In this document: piece by piece, positions 53,525-62,148 of the stretch | Position numbering within the stretch: position 1 is the stretch's first letter | How the letters are laid out: each line of letters begins with the position of its first letter | Origin: Candidatus Zixiibacteriota bacterium | GTDB lineage: Bacteria > Zixibacteria > MSB-5A5 > GN15 > JAAZOE01 | Assembly (NCBI GenBank): GCA_036480375.1 | Contig: JAZGGI010000027.1 | Coordinates: 1 to 63,533, forward strand | Direction of reading: 5' to 3' | DNA length: 63,533 nt | Made by a program: the position numbers and the translations under genes | The notes under the pieces: model-generated | The model's input: only the letters and a program-made list of their open reading frames with translations | Told to the model about the DNA's origin: nothing | Databases searched by the model: none

Positions 53525-55639
53525 TCACAGATCATCTGGTTTCAATTCCTCTAATATTGACGCCTCAACCCAGTATATACCCCCGATGCCATTCACTCGA
53601 CCATTATAGAAGAGATATTTTTCATCAGGAGAGATTAGAGGACATAGGCCTTCCAGACCGGTGGAAATCGGTTGGCTCCATTGATCTTCATCGGTCTTGA
53701 AACTAATGTATATATAGATCTGATTGTTATCATCGTCGTTATCGTGCCCGCCGGAGGCAAACAATAAAAAGCTTTCATCGGAAGCGATATAGGGGCATGT
53801 TTCGGTGGAAGGGGTATTTATTATGGAACCAACATTTGTGGGAGTTTGAAATTCACCGTTGACAAATTCTGATTTGTATATATCAGTCAGGCCGTGACTA
53901 TCGTCCCGCTCGCCCTGGATATAAATAGTCCCTGAATTCGAAAAAGTAAATTGCCAGTGAATGTTAAGATTGTTCAATTCTCCCGGAGCAAGGTACGGTT
54001 CGCCCCATCCGGATTCATTCTTATCAACAATCCAGACATTTTTCTTGGTGCGCTGTCCATCCGGCGTCAGAGGCCGACGAGATAAAAAGTATAACCTGGA
54101 TCCGTCTTGAGAAAAGACAGGGACATCGTCGTTGGTTTCGAGTCCTTGTGTAAACTCCGGAAATTCGGGAATCGTCCACTGGCCGTTCTCTATTCTGGAA
54201 TATACAATTGCGCCTTCGGCATAACCTGAATCAACCGGAAAAAAATAAGAACTCCAGTAGGCTTTCGTTCCGTCGGGGGAAAAGGCCACGGCGCTATGCC
54301 CGTGACGATTAGTAGAAACAATATCTGGCGCGAATAATTCTGGTTTAATTCCCGGTGGGGTTTGACCAAAATACGGATCGGTTAATTTCGGAAATTTCTG
54401 AGGATTTTGATCGGCTCCTCTTAAAATCAATAGACTCTTTACTCCTTCGCGGTTTTTGCTATCTGCCAGGTTATACGGTGAAAGACCGCTTAAGGTACGG
54501 GCATTCATATCGGCGCCATTTTCAATTAATAGTTGGGCGCCCTGAGTACGGCCTTTCCAGGCGGCATAATGCAGAGGAGTCCAGCCATAAATATCGGAAT
54601 CTGTAATATCAAATCCCTGCTCAAGGAATGTATTTATAATATTGACCGATCCGCCCTGAGCGGCAGAATGCAACAAGGACCCTCCTATTCTACTTTTGAT
54701 ATGTAAATCAACATCACTTTTGGCTAATTGTGTGAATAATCTGTCCAGACCTTTCTCGATAGAATAATTGAGCAATTCTTGGCTGTTATTACCGGATGTT
54801 TCAACTATGGCGCCATTATCTAAAAGCAAATTAACAATTCCGCTGAATCCCCGCCATGCCGCCAACACCAGGGGTGTATCATCGCCCCTGTCGCGAGCAT
54901 TTACATTGGCTCCGTACCTTATGAGTAGCGCAGCCATATCGGCGTTACCCGTTTCGCGAGCTACCCACAATAATGGAGTGCGGCCGTAATCCTCGGGTAT
55001 TTCGGTATCGGCTCCCAATTTCAAGAGGTACTCAACAATTTCCAGGTAATTGGAACCGGCCGCAAAACTCAAAGCAGTTCTACCGCTCCGTGACTTTTGA
55101 TTCAAATTCGCGCCCCGAGATATGATAATTTTTAATAACTCAAGCTGTTCTCGAAGGGCAGAATAGTGTAAGGGGCTAACATTGTCATTATTTGATATAT
55201 TGATATCAGCCCCAGCCCCTATTAAATATTGGGCTGTTTCCTGATGGCGAAACATCAACGCGAATAATAATGGAGTATTGCCATTATCGTCCTGAGCGTT
55301 TATATCCGCGCCCCGAGAAGACAGAAGTTCTATTACATCCGTATGACCGGCCACGGCCGCATTGTGAATCGGCTGGCTATTTTCGTTGTCACCGATGGCG
55401 ACATCGGCCCCCAGATCGAGTAGAAGTTTTACGATTTCGATATGCCCCTCATAAGACGCCTGATTAAGTGGGGTCAATCCGGATTCGTTTTTCTGATTTA
55501 ATCTTTCCGGGGCTTGTCTTAATATTTCTGTAACTTGATCGACATAGCCGGAATCAATAGCGGTTGTGAGGTCATTTCCGAGTGTCGGAGTCGCGGTGAT
55601 TACAAATATAATGACAATAAGTACCTGTACTTTTTGCAT
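53525..55639 (-). CDS. Exported ankyrin-repeat and PD40 beta-propeller protein
   Basis: 704 residues from ATG 55639, with AAGGAGG at good spacing (ATG 55642 is too close to it). Signal peptide MQKVQVLIVIIFVITATPTL then GND. About eleven ankyrin repeats follow (residues 40-415), for example SGLTPLNQASYEGHIEIVKL, GWTPLHYAAWKGRTQGAQLL and ENGADMNA. Residues about 440-700 contain PD40/TolB-like blades (AVAFSPDGTKAYWSS; VPVFSQDGSRLYFLS; PLISPDEKYLFYNG). The combination suggests a periplasmic or surface scaffold binding protein or glycan partners. A terminator closes the gene. Confidence 0.88.
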   Translation of the reverse strand: MQKVQVLIVIIFVITATPTLGNDLTTAIDSGYVDQVTEILRQAPERLNQKNESGLTPLNQASYEGHIEIVKLLLDLGADVAIGDNENSQPIHNAAVAGHTDVIELLSSRGADINAQDDNGNTPLLFALMFRHQETAQYLIGAGADINISNNDNVSPLHYSALREQLELLKIIISRGANLNQKSRSGRTALSFAAGSNYLEIVEYLLKLGADTEIPEDYGRTPLLWVARETGNADMAALLIRYGANVNARDRGDDTPLVLAAWRGFSGIVNLLLDNGAIVETSGNNSQELLNYSIEKGLDRLFTQLAKSDVDLHIKSRIGGSLLHSAAQGGSVNIINTFLEQGFDITDSDIYGWTPLHYAAWKGRTQGAQLLIENGADMNARTLSGLSPYNLADSKNREGVKSLLILRGADQNPQKFPKLTDPYFGQTPPGIKPELFAPDIVSTNRHGHSAVAFSPDGTKAYWSSYFFPVDSGYAEGAIVYSRIENGQWTIPEFPEFTQGLETNDDVPVFSQDGSRLYFLSRRPLTPDGQRTKKNVWIVDKNESGWGEPYLAPGELNNLNIHWQFTFSNSGTIYIQGERDDSHGLTDIYKSEFVNGEFQTPTNVGSIINTPSTETCPYIASDESFLLFASGGHDNDDDNNQIYIYISFKTDEDQWSQPISTGLEGLCPLISPDEKYLFYNGRVNGIGGIYWVEASILEELKPDDL

Positions 55640-55802
55640 CATACCTCCTTTTTGAAATTTATTCTTAATCCTACAATACTTGGTAGCCCTGAAATTGATA
55701 TTCTTATAGACGTACCTGTCCTTAATTTGTTTAGATAATTTTTTGGTCTGAATGGTTGCCTGCCACAATCGAATTTATTAGTTTGCTGCCAAAGAGCAAC
55801 TT

Positions 55803-56891
55803 ATATGCGGGGTCAAGCTGGAACTACTCATAGATTCAGAAAACTTCTGGGGCAGATTTCGCGAAGAAATCGCATCAGCCCGGAACGCGGTTTATGTTCA
55901 GACTCTCTCTTTTGAGGGTGATTCTGTCGGGTGGCAATTAGCCAAGGCGCTCAACAGTTCCCAGGCGGCCGATAAACGAGTCATCGTCGATTATTATACC
56001 CGATATATTCTCAGCGATAAATTTCTATATTCACCAAAAAATATATTTGATGCCGAGTTACGAAAGGAAAAAAAAGAAACGGCAAGGATGATAAATGAAT
56101 TGCGAGAACGAGGTACCGGAGTCAGGTTTGTAAATCCGTTCGGGCCGCTGATGATACATATCCCCGCACGCAACCACAAGAAAATAATAATTATCGATGA
56201 AGAGATCGCATACATCGGGGGGATGAATTTCAGTGAGCATAATTTCGCGTGGCATGATTTGATGCTGAGAGTTGAGAATAGAGACATTGTTGATTTTTTG
56301 AAAAATGATTTTTTAATGTCCTGGGGCAGTATGCATTATGGTGGACGGGCGCAATTTGACAATATGGAAATTTTCAGCTTTGACGGCGTTGGCAATAAAA
56401 CATCATTTGAGCCGATTATGGAAATGATTGATAATGCTCATAATTCAATTTATGTTCAGAGCCCCTATTTATGTTTTCCGTTTTCCGATAAGCTGGCCGA
56501 TGCCTCCCGTCGGGGTGTTGACGTAACGATTGTTTCTCCCGCTCAAAACAATAAGAAAATGCTGCGCAAGTATATCGAGTGGGAATCGGCCCGGTCGGGA
56601 TTTGATTTGCGGATGTATCAAAACCGCATGACGCACATGAAGGCGATGCTGATTGATGATGAATATTTAATCGTTGGTTCATGCAACTTTGATTGTTTCA
56701 GTTATTATTTTGAGCAGGAAATTATCGCGGTTATAACCGATGTAGATGTTATTCAGGAATTTAAAGAAAAAGTCATTGAAGTTGATAATTCCAATAGCCT
56801 CCCCTATGAGGGAAAGGTAAATAACCTATCCGGCCGCATGCGCCGCTGGGAAATGCAAATATTGAACGCCATCGCGAAATTATTAAATTGA
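55803..56891 (+). CDS. Phospholipase D/cardiolipin synthase-type protein with unusual 5' end
   Basis: About 362 residues. Two HKD motifs are intact: NHKKIIIIDEEIAYIGGMNF and THMKAMLIDDEYLIVGSCNF (HxKx4D twice), as in PLD-type phosphatidyltransferases. Homologous-looking sequence (VKLELLIDSENFWGRFREEI, RNAVYVQTLSFEGDS) extends well upstream of the first in-frame ATG at 56088, yet no ATG, GTG or TTG exists in this frame after the stop at 55779. An ATG at 55805 is one frame off; deleting one G of the GGGG at 55808-55811 would give MRVKLELLID. So either initiation is non-canonical or the gene has a one-base frameshift at its start. No signal peptide is visible. Confidence 0.8.
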   Translation: MCGVKLELLIDSENFWGRFREEIASARNAVYVQTLSFEGDSVGWQLAKALNSSQAADKRVIVDYYTRYILSDKFLYSPKNIFDAELRKEKKETARMINELRERGTGVRFVNPFGPLMIHIPARNHKKIIIIDEEIAYIGGMNFSEHNFAWHDLMLRVENRDIVDFLKNDFLMSWGSMHYGGRAQFDNMEIFSFDGVGNKTSFEPIMEMIDNAHNSIYVQSPYLCFPFSDKLADASRRGVDVTIVSPAQNNKKMLRKYIEWESARSGFDLRMYQNRMTHMKAMLIDDEYLIVGSCNFDCFSYYFEQEIIAVITDVDVIQEFKEKVIEVDNSNSLPYEGKVNNLSGRMRRWEMQILNAIAKLLN

Positions 56892-56982
56892 ATAACCATC
56901 TGTCTGAATTTCATGTTGCCCGGCCCTTAGAATAAAAAAAAGCCTCATTTTGAATAACAACATTGGTCTTCTCAAATTGTAG

Positions 56983-57013
56983 AAAGTTGCGATATTCGTA
57001 TAAAGATCCCCGC
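56983..57013 (+). repeat. 31-bp direct repeat, left copy
   Basis: AAAGTTGCGATATTCGTATA then AAGATCCCCGC. It matches 58674-58704 at 28 of 31 positions, same orientation. Both copies are followed within a few bases by a hairpin, and they bracket the YCF48-repeat gene. Confidence 0.75.
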
Positions 57014-57023
57014 CAGTTTTTAT

Positions 57024-57058
57024 AAGCGCTTATCTTGCATTAAGATAGGCGTTTTTTT
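57024..57058 (+). terminator. Intrinsic terminator
   Basis: Thirteen-pair stem with two G-U pairs (AAGCGCTTATCTT / AAGATAGGCGTTT region), loop GCATT, then seven T. It could end the phospholipase D-type transcript. Confidence 0.8.
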
Positions 57059-57221
57059 GTATTGAAAATTGTTGTAAAAATCACAAAATGATCTATGTTT
57101 TGTTGTTCAGCATTGTCCGGATTAATCAAAGACGCCAATTCGGCTAATGAAACGAAAAGTAATCTAATCACAAGTGCACGCCCGATCGGGAATTACTATT
57201 CGATTAAGCACTTGCATCTTA

Positions 57222-57250
57222 TTGACGTTTGGCAGTTTTGGTGTTATATT
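57222..57250 (+). promoter_or_regulatory. Sigma-70-like promoter of the YCF48-repeat gene
   Basis: TTGACG (57222-57227), 17-bp spacer, TATATT (57245-57250). The start codon at 57295 leaves a leader of about 38 nt. The best-formed promoter I can read in the window. Confidence 0.6.
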
Positions 57251-57294
57251 TATTTATATTGGCTTATATCAACAATTCTCTCGGGGATAAGAAA

Positions 57295-58539
57295 ATGCTT
57301 GAGCGTTCAAAACTTCATCAATCGTTGTTGTTCATTCTTTCATTATTATTTCTATCATTACAATTCGGCTGTTCAGATTCCGGCCCGACTGGTCCGGTCA
57401 ATCCCGGAGAAGGGCAAACGGGGTGGTTTTGGCAAAATCCCCTTCCACAAGGGAATAATCTTAATGACATCAGTTTCACCGATGCCAACAACGGCACTGC
57501 GGTTGGGTATTCTGGCACTATATTACGAACAATTGACGGCGGCGCTACCTGGACGGAACAGACAAGCGGCACGACAAAATCTTTGCATGGCGTAAGTTTC
57601 ACCGATACCAACAACGGCTTTGCAGTTGGATGGGATGGCATTATATTACGGACAACCGATGGCGGCACAAACTGGACGAGCCAGACAAGCGGTACAACAA
57701 ACTGGTTGCATGGCGTAAGTTTCACCGATGCCAACAATGGTACTGCGGTTGGGACTGGCGGCACTATATTGCGGACAATCGACGGCGTCGCTACCTGGAC
57801 GAGCCAGACAAGCGGTACAACAAACTGGTTGCTTGGCGTAAGTTTCACCGATGCCACCAACGGTACTGTGGTTGGGTATGATGGCACGATATTACGGACA
57901 ACCGACGGCGGCACAAACTGGACGAGCCAGACAAGCGGTTCAACAAATTGGTTGCTTGGCGTAAGTTTCACCGATGCCACCAACGGTACTGTGGTTGGGA
58001 TTGGCGGCACTATATTGCGGACAACCGACGGGGGCGCTACCTGGACGAGCCAGTCAAGCGGCACGACTAATTATCTATATGGAGTAAGCTTCACCGATGC
58101 CAACAACTGCACTGCGGTTGGGGTGTCTGGCACAATATTACGGACAACCGACGGCGGCACAAACTGGATAAGCCAGACAAGCGGCACGACTAATTACCTA
58201 TATGGAGTAAGTTTCACCGATGCCAACAACGGTACTGTGGTTGGGGCTGGCGGCACTATATTACGGACAACCGACGGGGGCGCTACCTGGACGAGCCAGA
58301 CAAGCGGCACGACAAATAATTCTTTGTATGGAGTAAGTTTCACCGATGCAAATAGCGGAATTGCGGTTGGGTATTCTGGCACTATATTACGAACAATCGA
58401 CGGCGGAGCTGCCTGGACGGAACAGACAAGCGGCACGACAAACATGTTGCTTGGCGTAAGTTTCACCGATGCCACCAACGGTACCGTGGTTGGGACTGGC
58501 GGCACTATATTACGGACAACCGATGGTGGAGGGAATTAG
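57295..58539 (+). CDS. YCF48-like beta-propeller repeat lipoprotein
   Basis: 414 residues from ATG 57295 (GGGGAT upstream). A lipobox, LFLSLQFGCSDS, marks a lipoprotein. The body is nine units of about 41 residues with the pattern GVSFTDANNGTAVG, GTILRTTDGG and WTSQTSGTTN, typical of YCF48/BNR-like propeller repeats. The units are very alike at DNA level (123-bp period), with one unit one residue longer. Such proteins bind partners or glycans outside the cell; no catalytic site is seen. The last unit is short and the protein ends TTDGGGN. Confidence 0.88.
   Translation: MLERSKLHQSLLFILSLLFLSLQFGCSDSGPTGPVNPGEGQTGWFWQNPLPQGNNLNDISFTDANNGTAVGYSGTILRTIDGGATWTEQTSGTTKSLHGVSFTDTNNGFAVGWDGIILRTTDGGTNWTSQTSGTTNWLHGVSFTDANNGTAVGTGGTILRTIDGVATWTSQTSGTTNWLLGVSFTDATNGTVVGYDGTILRTTDGGTNWTSQTSGSTNWLLGVSFTDATNGTVVGIGGTILRTTDGGATWTSQSSGTTNYLYGVSFTDANNCTAVGVSGTILRTTDGGTNWISQTSGTTNYLYGVSFTDANNGTVVGAGGTILRTTDGGATWTSQTSGTTNNSLYGVSFTDANSGIAVGYSGTILRTIDGGAAWTEQTSGTTNMLLGVSFTDATNGTVVGTGGTILRTTDGGGN
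57463..58533 (+). repeat. Tandem 123-bp coding repeats
   Basis: Nine units, each encoding one propeller repeat, for example units beginning at 57463, 57586 and 57709 exactly 123 bp apart. Long identical stretches between units show recent duplication or gene conversion, so copy number may vary between strains. Confidence 0.85.
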
Positions 58540-58673
58540 CAGTTACTGTAGTTCTCGGGGATAAAAGAGTATATTTAGGATTGACGAAATCCCGCCACAA
58601 TTATAAAACCTCACAATTTAATTTGTTCACCAACAAATTCATTTGCAGTTGTAGTGAGCCATTCATATCTTAA

Positions 58674-58704
58674 AAAGTTGCGAAATTCGTATACTGATCC
58701 CCGC
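58674..58704 (+). repeat. 31-bp direct repeat, right copy
   Basis: AAAGTTGCGAAATTCGTATA then CTGATCCCCGC, followed by the rest of a hairpin (CCCCG / CGGGG, 58699-58715). Partner of 56983-57013. Confidence 0.75.
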
Positions 58705-58722
58705 TTTAATCGGGGCTTTGGT

Positions 58723-59457
58723 TTAGAACTTTTTATCCAGATTATAATAATTGCCGTATTCGAAGTAGGGCAGAGGCGGCGGCGGTCCGCCTTGGAATAC
58801 GCAATTGATAATATAATAGGCGTCGCCGACATTGACATATCCGTCGCAGTTGCCGTCGCCGGTCAGCATATGCGGCATGGGGTCGGGTACCTGGCTAAAA
58901 ATAAGATTATTTTAATATACGATATCACCGACATTAACAGCGCCGTCGTTGTTAGCGTCGCCGCGGGTGATGGCCAGCATTGCCCGGTAAGCATCAACTC
59001 GACCATAACCATAATAATAATCCGGCGGCGTTATCGTCCCCGATTCCAATTCGGTAACGGCGGAATTTCTCAGGATATCATAGATTTCTTCAACCGTCAG
59101 GTCAGGATTGCGGGCCAGAAGCAAAGACTCAATCCCGGTCGCAATCGGAGCCGCACCGGAAGTCCCGCCATAATGGCAATTATAATCCCTGTCGTTATTC
59201 ATATACATTGGACAGTTCCATTCGGCAGATGTGAACATATCGTTATATCCCCAATCATCGATGTGGTCCAGCGTCCAGATATCCCCAAGTAAATCAATAT
59301 CACCGCTCGGAGCAACAACATCCAGCAAATCTCCATGCTGGCTATAATACCAAAGATTGTCATACAGATCGATTGCGCCAACGGAAAAGCAATTGGGGTG
59401 ATTCGCCGGATATGCAACCCAATCGGAGCATGAGGCTTGCCAGGTATTGCATTTTAT
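58723..59457 (-). pseudogene. Broken subtilisin-like peptidase with dockerin
   Basis: The open frame begins right after a stop at 59458-59460 with no proper start and encodes only the C-terminal half of an S8 peptidase: YPANHPNCFSVGAIDLYDN, LLDVVAPSGDIDLLG and the catalytic-Ser segment HYGGTSGAAPIATGIESLLL. The Asp and His parts of the triad are missing. A dockerin follows: GDANNDGAVNVGDIVY, then TAA (58912-58914), then in the same frame NNLIFSQVPDPMP and GDGNCDGYVNVGDAYYIIN with FQGGPPPP, ending DKKF. Thus an in-frame stop splits the dockerin, and the 5' half has been lost against the neighbouring gene 15 nt upstream. Confidence 0.85.
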
Positions 59458-59472
59458 TTAGTATTCTGATTG

Positions 59473-60138
59473 TCAAAATCGATACACGATGGCCAGCGTG
59501 GATTCTTCTCCAGGGGATAATTCTAATGATATGTCCTTTGATTTTCTGACCGGCGCGGGGAAGTCCTGCAGGTGGGCATCAACGTAAGCGTCGATCATCG
59601 AAAAGAATATCGTGATGCCGGCGTACCAGATGTTGCTGTTGCGGCTGTCGCGGTAATCGGCATAGACGCGGAACGCTTCCGCTTTTTGTGAGGCGAGGCT
59701 GTCGGGCAGACTGCGCCAATCCTGGCGGGCATCGCCCGCCTTGATGCCAAAATCAACCATCTTGTAAATGAAGTACGATTCGATCAGGAAGATGACTCCG
59801 GATCTGAAATATTTTTTATTGGCATATTGTCCCCATCCGGGAAAGGCGACCGATTTTAGCATGGTCATCGACGGCGATCGTTTTGGTAACGGGCGAGTGT
59901 TCTCGGTCAGGTAGGCCTGGATGATGAGCGAGTCTTCCTGAAATTGATACAATTCCGGTATTAACCAAACAGTATCATTCGCTGGTTCGGGGACTGCGAT
60001 AGTGGAATCAGTCGGATTTAATGAATCAGCCGGATTAACATCGGTCACACCGGCGCGGGCATGCGCAACCATGATCATAATAGCCGGGACAAGCAATACC
60101 ATGAATCGAGTGAAATATTTATTTCTTACGGGGAGCAT
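59473..60138 (-). CDS. DUF5683 family exported or membrane protein
   Basis: 221 residues. N-terminal hydrophobic leader (FMVLLVPAIMIMVAHARAG). The domain part SMTMLKSVAFPGWGQYANKK, YFRSGVIFLIESYFIYKMVD and NIWYAGITIFFSMIDAYVDA matches DUF5683, common in Bacteroidetes-like lineages. It ends LSPGEESTLAIVYRF. Its start lies 20 nt inside the end of the lipid kinase gene, so they form an operon. The exact function is unknown; an envelope role is likely. Confidence 0.82.
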   Translation of the reverse strand: MLPVRNKYFTRFMVLLVPAIMIMVAHARAGVTDVNPADSLNPTDSTIAVPEPANDTVWLIPELYQFQEDSLIIQAYLTENTRPLPKRSPSMTMLKSVAFPGWGQYANKKYFRSGVIFLIESYFIYKMVDFGIKAGDARQDWRSLPDSLASQKAEAFRVYADYRDSRNSNIWYAGITIFFSMIDAYVDAHLQDFPAPVRKSKDISLELSPGEESTLAIVYRF

Positions 60139-61084
60139 TGGTAAACACCCGTAAAACGCGATGAAGCGCCTCGATTACAATTTCTTTTCCGGAAAACTCG
60201 ACTTCCTCACTGTCCATCATCCAGGTGTGTCCTTCGGCCGGACTGATACTCAAACGATGGCCGCGAATCATTTTGATTTTGTCGAGGTACTGATACTTGT
60301 CTTTTTTCAAAGCGCGAATAAAACCGGTAATTTTATCGCGGGCGCAATTCTCATCATATACCATGACGACCCGTCCGTCATCGGGGGCCGCGGCTGGAGC
60401 GAACGGCAGAGTTAACACATGTGAAAGAAGATGTATATTAAGAATGATAGGTTGCGCTTCGACAGTATGATTATCCATTTTCAGCGTCATCGTCCGGGGG
60501 ACGGTTGCATCGGCGGCTTTGCCGGCCATCTGGGCCCACGTCATGGCCAGGCGCGGCAGTTTTTTGGTTCCCTGCCGGTTAATCATGTGGGGTACGAGTC
60601 CGGCCGTTAGAGAGCCCAAAAAGAAGGCGCCGTTGGCCAGCCCGGCGTCGATGCGGGTTTGATAGCCGGCGCGAATGATATTAAGAGCCTCCTCGGCATC
60701 AGTATGTCCGAAGAGGGACAAAAATATGTTATTATGCAAGCCGGTCGGGACGATTCCCAAAAGCCCCTTGGCGCGGGAAATCCGGGCGGCGGCGAAGCGA
60801 ACCGACCCGTCTCCGCCAAAGACAATTATGGCAAACGGTTTATTACGAATTGCCTGCGCAATCGCCTTTTCGAATTCCTTCCAATGCTCGACCGTATCGG
60901 TATGGCATTCCCATCCCGAACGGCGCAATCGTCTCTGGAGCCTCTGGGCCAACTTGACCGGTTGGTCGGGATCAAATCCAAAATCGGCCGTATTCACAAT
61001 AAGGCTGTATGCCTTTTTGCGACGGGCGGGAGATTTATAGCGTCCCGGGCGGCGCGGAGTGTATTTCTTCTTTTTCTTATCCAT
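60119..61084 (-). CDS. Diacylglycerol/lipid kinase-family protein
   Basis: 321 residues from ATG 61084. A Lys/Arg-rich start (MDKKKKKYTPRRPGRYKSPA) precedes the DAGK catalytic domain: FAIIVFGGDGSVRFAAARIS with the GGDG motif, GLLGIVPTGLHNNIF, and later TRIDAGLANGAFFLGSLTAG. The usual GTGN is TGLHNN. It may phosphorylate a membrane lipid or related substrate. The basic N-terminus suggests nucleic-acid or membrane contact. First gene of an operon with the DUF5683 protein. Confidence 0.82.
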   Translation of the reverse strand: MDKKKKKYTPRRPGRYKSPARRKKAYSLIVNTADFGFDPDQPVKLAQRLQRRLRRSGWECHTDTVEHWKEFEKAIAQAIRNKPFAIIVFGGDGSVRFAAARISRAKGLLGIVPTGLHNNIFLSLFGHTDAEEALNIIRAGYQTRIDAGLANGAFFLGSLTAGLVPHMINRQGTKKLPRLAMTWAQMAGKAADATVPRTMTLKMDNHTVEAQPIILNIHLLSHVLTLPFAPAAAPDDGRVVMVYDENCARDKITGFIRALKKDKYQYLDKIKMIRGHRLSISPAEGHTWMMDSEEVEFSGKEIVIEALHRVLRVFTNAPRKK

Positions 61085-61299
61085 AGTCTTCAATAATAAC
61101 GTCTAACAACCCCAAAAAAACAACTGTTTAATGTCTTCCCAATATTGTACAATTTAACAGGTTGGGAACGGTTATTATAATACGCTTTTTATACAAGGAA
61201 AACATCTTCAAGCCGATATAAAATAAAAAGCCCGTTGGAAAATTTTGATAAACGAATTTCCTTGCTCTTAATTATAGAATTAGCGTATCTGTATTATAT

Positions 61300-62148
61300 A
61301 TGACTTCTACGCCGTCGCAAAATATATCCGGCAGGATATTTATCTGGATTTCATTCACGGTTCTCGCGTTGCTGTATATACCGGTGCTGATCGGATTAAT
61401 CGAAGTATGGTGGGCGGATGATAACTACTCGCACGGATTCCTAATTCCCATAATTTCGGGATACTTGCTCTGGAAAAAGAGAAAGGCTTTGGCGGAAGTT
61501 CCCGAATCAACGGGAAATAATCTGGGCTTATTGATATTGATTTCCGGCATGGTGGTTTTTGTTCTGGCGACGGCCGCCGCGGAATATTTCACTTTGCGGG
61601 CATCTTTGGTCATAACACTCTTTGGGCTGGTCTGGTACCTCTTTGGATATCAGATGATTCGCAAAACGTGGTTTGAGTTATTGTTCTTATTTTTCATGGT
61701 GCCTTTGCCTTACGTGATTTACTATTCGCTGACGTTTCCGATGCAGCTTTACGCAACAACAATCACCACCAAGATTTTAAGTTTCGTCGGGATGTCGGCG
61801 ATTCAGCAGGGCAACGTCATCCATCTGCCGGGGTATTCCCTTGAGGTCGCCGAAGCCTGCAGCGGTCTGCGGTCATTGATCTCGCTTCTGGCGTTGGGGG
61901 CTCTGTACGCTCGCTTCACTCAGATAACTTTCGGACGGCAGATACTTTTATTTTTGTCAACCGTTCCCATCGCCATCGCGGCCAATATCTTTCGCCTTTT
62001 ATTCACGGCGGTCGGCGCCTATACCGTATCGCACGAACTGGCCGAGGACTTTTTGCATGAATTATCGGGAATGATGGTTTTTGTGGTGGCCTTTATCATG
62101 CTCTTTATCTGGGGCGCGGTAATAAAGCCGAGGAAGGCCACAGCATGA
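61300..62148 (+). CDS. Exosortase (transpeptidase-like membrane protein)
   Basis: 282 residues with about eight membrane helices. The active-site residues of exosortases are present: Cys187 in LEVAEACSGLRSLISLLALG, Arg232 in IAANIFRLLF and His253 in DFLHELSGMMVF, with the early DDNYSHGFLIPIISGYLLW. Exosortases cut and sort proteins bearing PEP-CTERM-type tails, often together with exopolysaccharide production. The next gene (EpsI-type) overlaps by 4 nt. No PEP-CTERM-type protein is in the window. Confidence 0.93.
   Translation: MTSTPSQNISGRIFIWISFTVLALLYIPVLIGLIEVWWADDNYSHGFLIPIISGYLLWKKRKALAEVPESTGNNLGLLILISGMVVFVLATAAAEYFTLRASLVITLFGLVWYLFGYQMIRKTWFELLFLFFMVPLPYVIYYSLTFPMQLYATTITTKILSFVGMSAIQQGNVIHLPGYSLEVAEACSGLRSLISLLALGALYARFTQITFGRQILLFLSTVPIAIAANIFRLLFTAVGAYTVSHELAEDFLHELSGMMVFVVAFIMLFIWGAVIKPRKATA

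Larger units (their letters stand above)
56892..57294. other. Intergenic region before the YCF48-repeat lipoprotein
   Basis: 403 bp containing a 31-bp direct repeat (56983-57013), a terminator (57024-57058) and a good promoter (57222-57250). No gene is seen. Confidence 0.65.

Noticed and set aside
57318-58064. 248-codon minus-strand frame opposite the YCF48-repeat gene
   Set aside because: It is the mirror of tandem repeats with balanced composition; the plus-strand frame has the lipobox, promoter and known repeat pattern.
58654-59292. 212-codon plus-strand frame
   Set aside because: It lies opposite the subtilase/dockerin relic, whose minus-strand translation gives recognisable motifs; the plus-strand product has none.
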